Origin: Pseudomonadota bacterium
GTDB taxonomy: Bacteria > Desulfobacterota > Desulfobacteria > Desulfobacterales > RPRI01
Length of the DNA: 12,450 nt
NCBI GenBank assembly: GCA_018830925.1
Contig: JAHJRK010000198.1
Location: 1-12,450, forward strand
Direction of reading: 5' to 3'
Shown here piece by piece: positions 12,145 through 12,450 of this stretch. The notes under the pieces were generated by a model that saw only the letters and a program-made list of their open reading frames with translations, was not told where the DNA came from and searched no databases. Made by a program: the position numbers and the translations under genes. Every line of letters starts with the position of its first letter. Within the stretch, counting starts at the first letter, position 1.

Positions 12145-12450
12145 TCAATTAAATCCTTTCAGCTTCTTAGCGGCGATCTTAGCTTCATTTGATTTCGGAT
12201 ATTTCTGAATAATCTCGTTCAAAACAAGCTCGGCGTTTTCTTTATCCCCGAGATTATAAAAAGAAAGCCCCTGTTTCAGCAGTGCGGCCTGCATCTTGTT
12301 GCCTTTGGGATATTTTTCTATCACCTTCTGATATTCCACGATGGCTTTTTCGTACCATTTCTCCTGATAGAAGCTTTCGCCGATCCAGAACCGGCAGTTA
12401 TCGGCTTTATCGGAATCAGGATATTTTGTCAGCATTTCCTGAAATTTTTC
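12145..12450 (-). CDS. CpoB/YbgF-type periplasmic TPR protein (5' end cut off by the window)
   Basis: Only the C-terminal 101 residues are inside the window; the frame is open to the edge, and the ATG at 12435 is internal. The visible part consists of consecutive tetratricopeptide repeats. The pattern is FQEMLTKYPDSDKADNCRFWIGESFYQEKWYEKAI, then a second unit VIEKYPKGNK..ALLKQGLSFYNLGDKENA, then a half unit ending KYPKSNEAKIAAKKLKGFN (units named by key residues only). This spacing is typical of the C-terminal domain of CpoB (YbgF), a periplasmic partner of the Tol-Pal system that coordinates outer-membrane constriction with wall synthesis. Signal peptide and coiled-coil N-terminus would lie outside. 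Other periplasmic TPR proteins (BamD-like, Tol-Pal-associated) are alternatives. It lies 31 nt upstream of ruvC. Confidence 0.8.
   Translation of the reverse strand, partial: EKFQEMLTKYPDSDKADNCRFWIGESFYQEKWYEKAIVEYQKVIEKYPKGNKMQAALLKQGLSFYNLGDKENAELVLNEIIQKYPKSNEAKIAAKKLKGFN

Overview
The window reads as a chromosomal fragment of a Gram-negative bacterium of moderate to low GC. The best guess is Desulfobacterota (former Deltaproteobacteria, Desulfobacterales-like). This rests on the style of the housekeeping proteins, the Tol-Pal/CpoB-type periplasmic TPR protein, the bactofilin, and the short dispersed repeats between genes. No tRNA, rRNA, CRISPR array, transposase or phage gene is visible.

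Layout. (1) 1-3102, plus strand: the 3' part of recJ, a conserved-looking 140-aa protein of unknown function, and a ribonuclease Z-like metallo-hydrolase that overlaps it by 1 nt. (2) 3103-3327: a repeat-rich spacer ending in a strong terminator that serves the opposite strand. (3) 3328-4196, minus strand: the classic rplM-rpsI operon with a near-consensus promoter. (4) 4197-4548: a divergent AT-rich spacer with two opposing candidate promoters and a hairpin-bearing, possibly MITE-derived leader. (5) 4549-5181, plus strand: a CYTH-domain (class IV adenylate cyclase/triphosphatase) protein, with its terminator inside the 3' end of the convergent next gene. (6) 12450 down to 5210, one minus-strand gene train: cpoB-like TPR protein (partial), ruvC, ruvA, ruvB, a YkuD/NTF2 protein (Csd6/Pgp2 type), a single-pass membrane protein of unknown function, an M99 carboxypeptidase (Csd4/Pgp1 type) and a bactofilin (CcmA type).

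The most interesting part is 5210-9755. In Helicobacter pylori and Campylobacter jejuni, an LD-carboxypeptidase with YkuD and NTF2-like domains (Csd6/Pgp2) trims peptidoglycan tetrapeptides to tripeptides. The M99 DL-carboxypeptidase (Csd4/Pgp1) then trims tripeptides to dipeptides, and in Helicobacter the bactofilin CcmA is part of the same helical-shape programme. Here the counterparts of all three sit together on one strand, with an undescribed bitopic membrane protein translationally overlapped between the two enzymes. This looks like a compact cell-curvature module, and the membrane protein is a candidate scaffold or partner. It follows the ruvCAB Holliday-junction operon and a CpoB-like envelope protein, so the whole train may be partly co-transcribed.

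A second theme is short dispersed repeats at gene ends. The last codons of the RNase Z-like gene, of ruvB and possibly of the csd4-type gene lie in repeat-like sequence, and ruvC carries a strong palindrome in its C-terminal coding tail.
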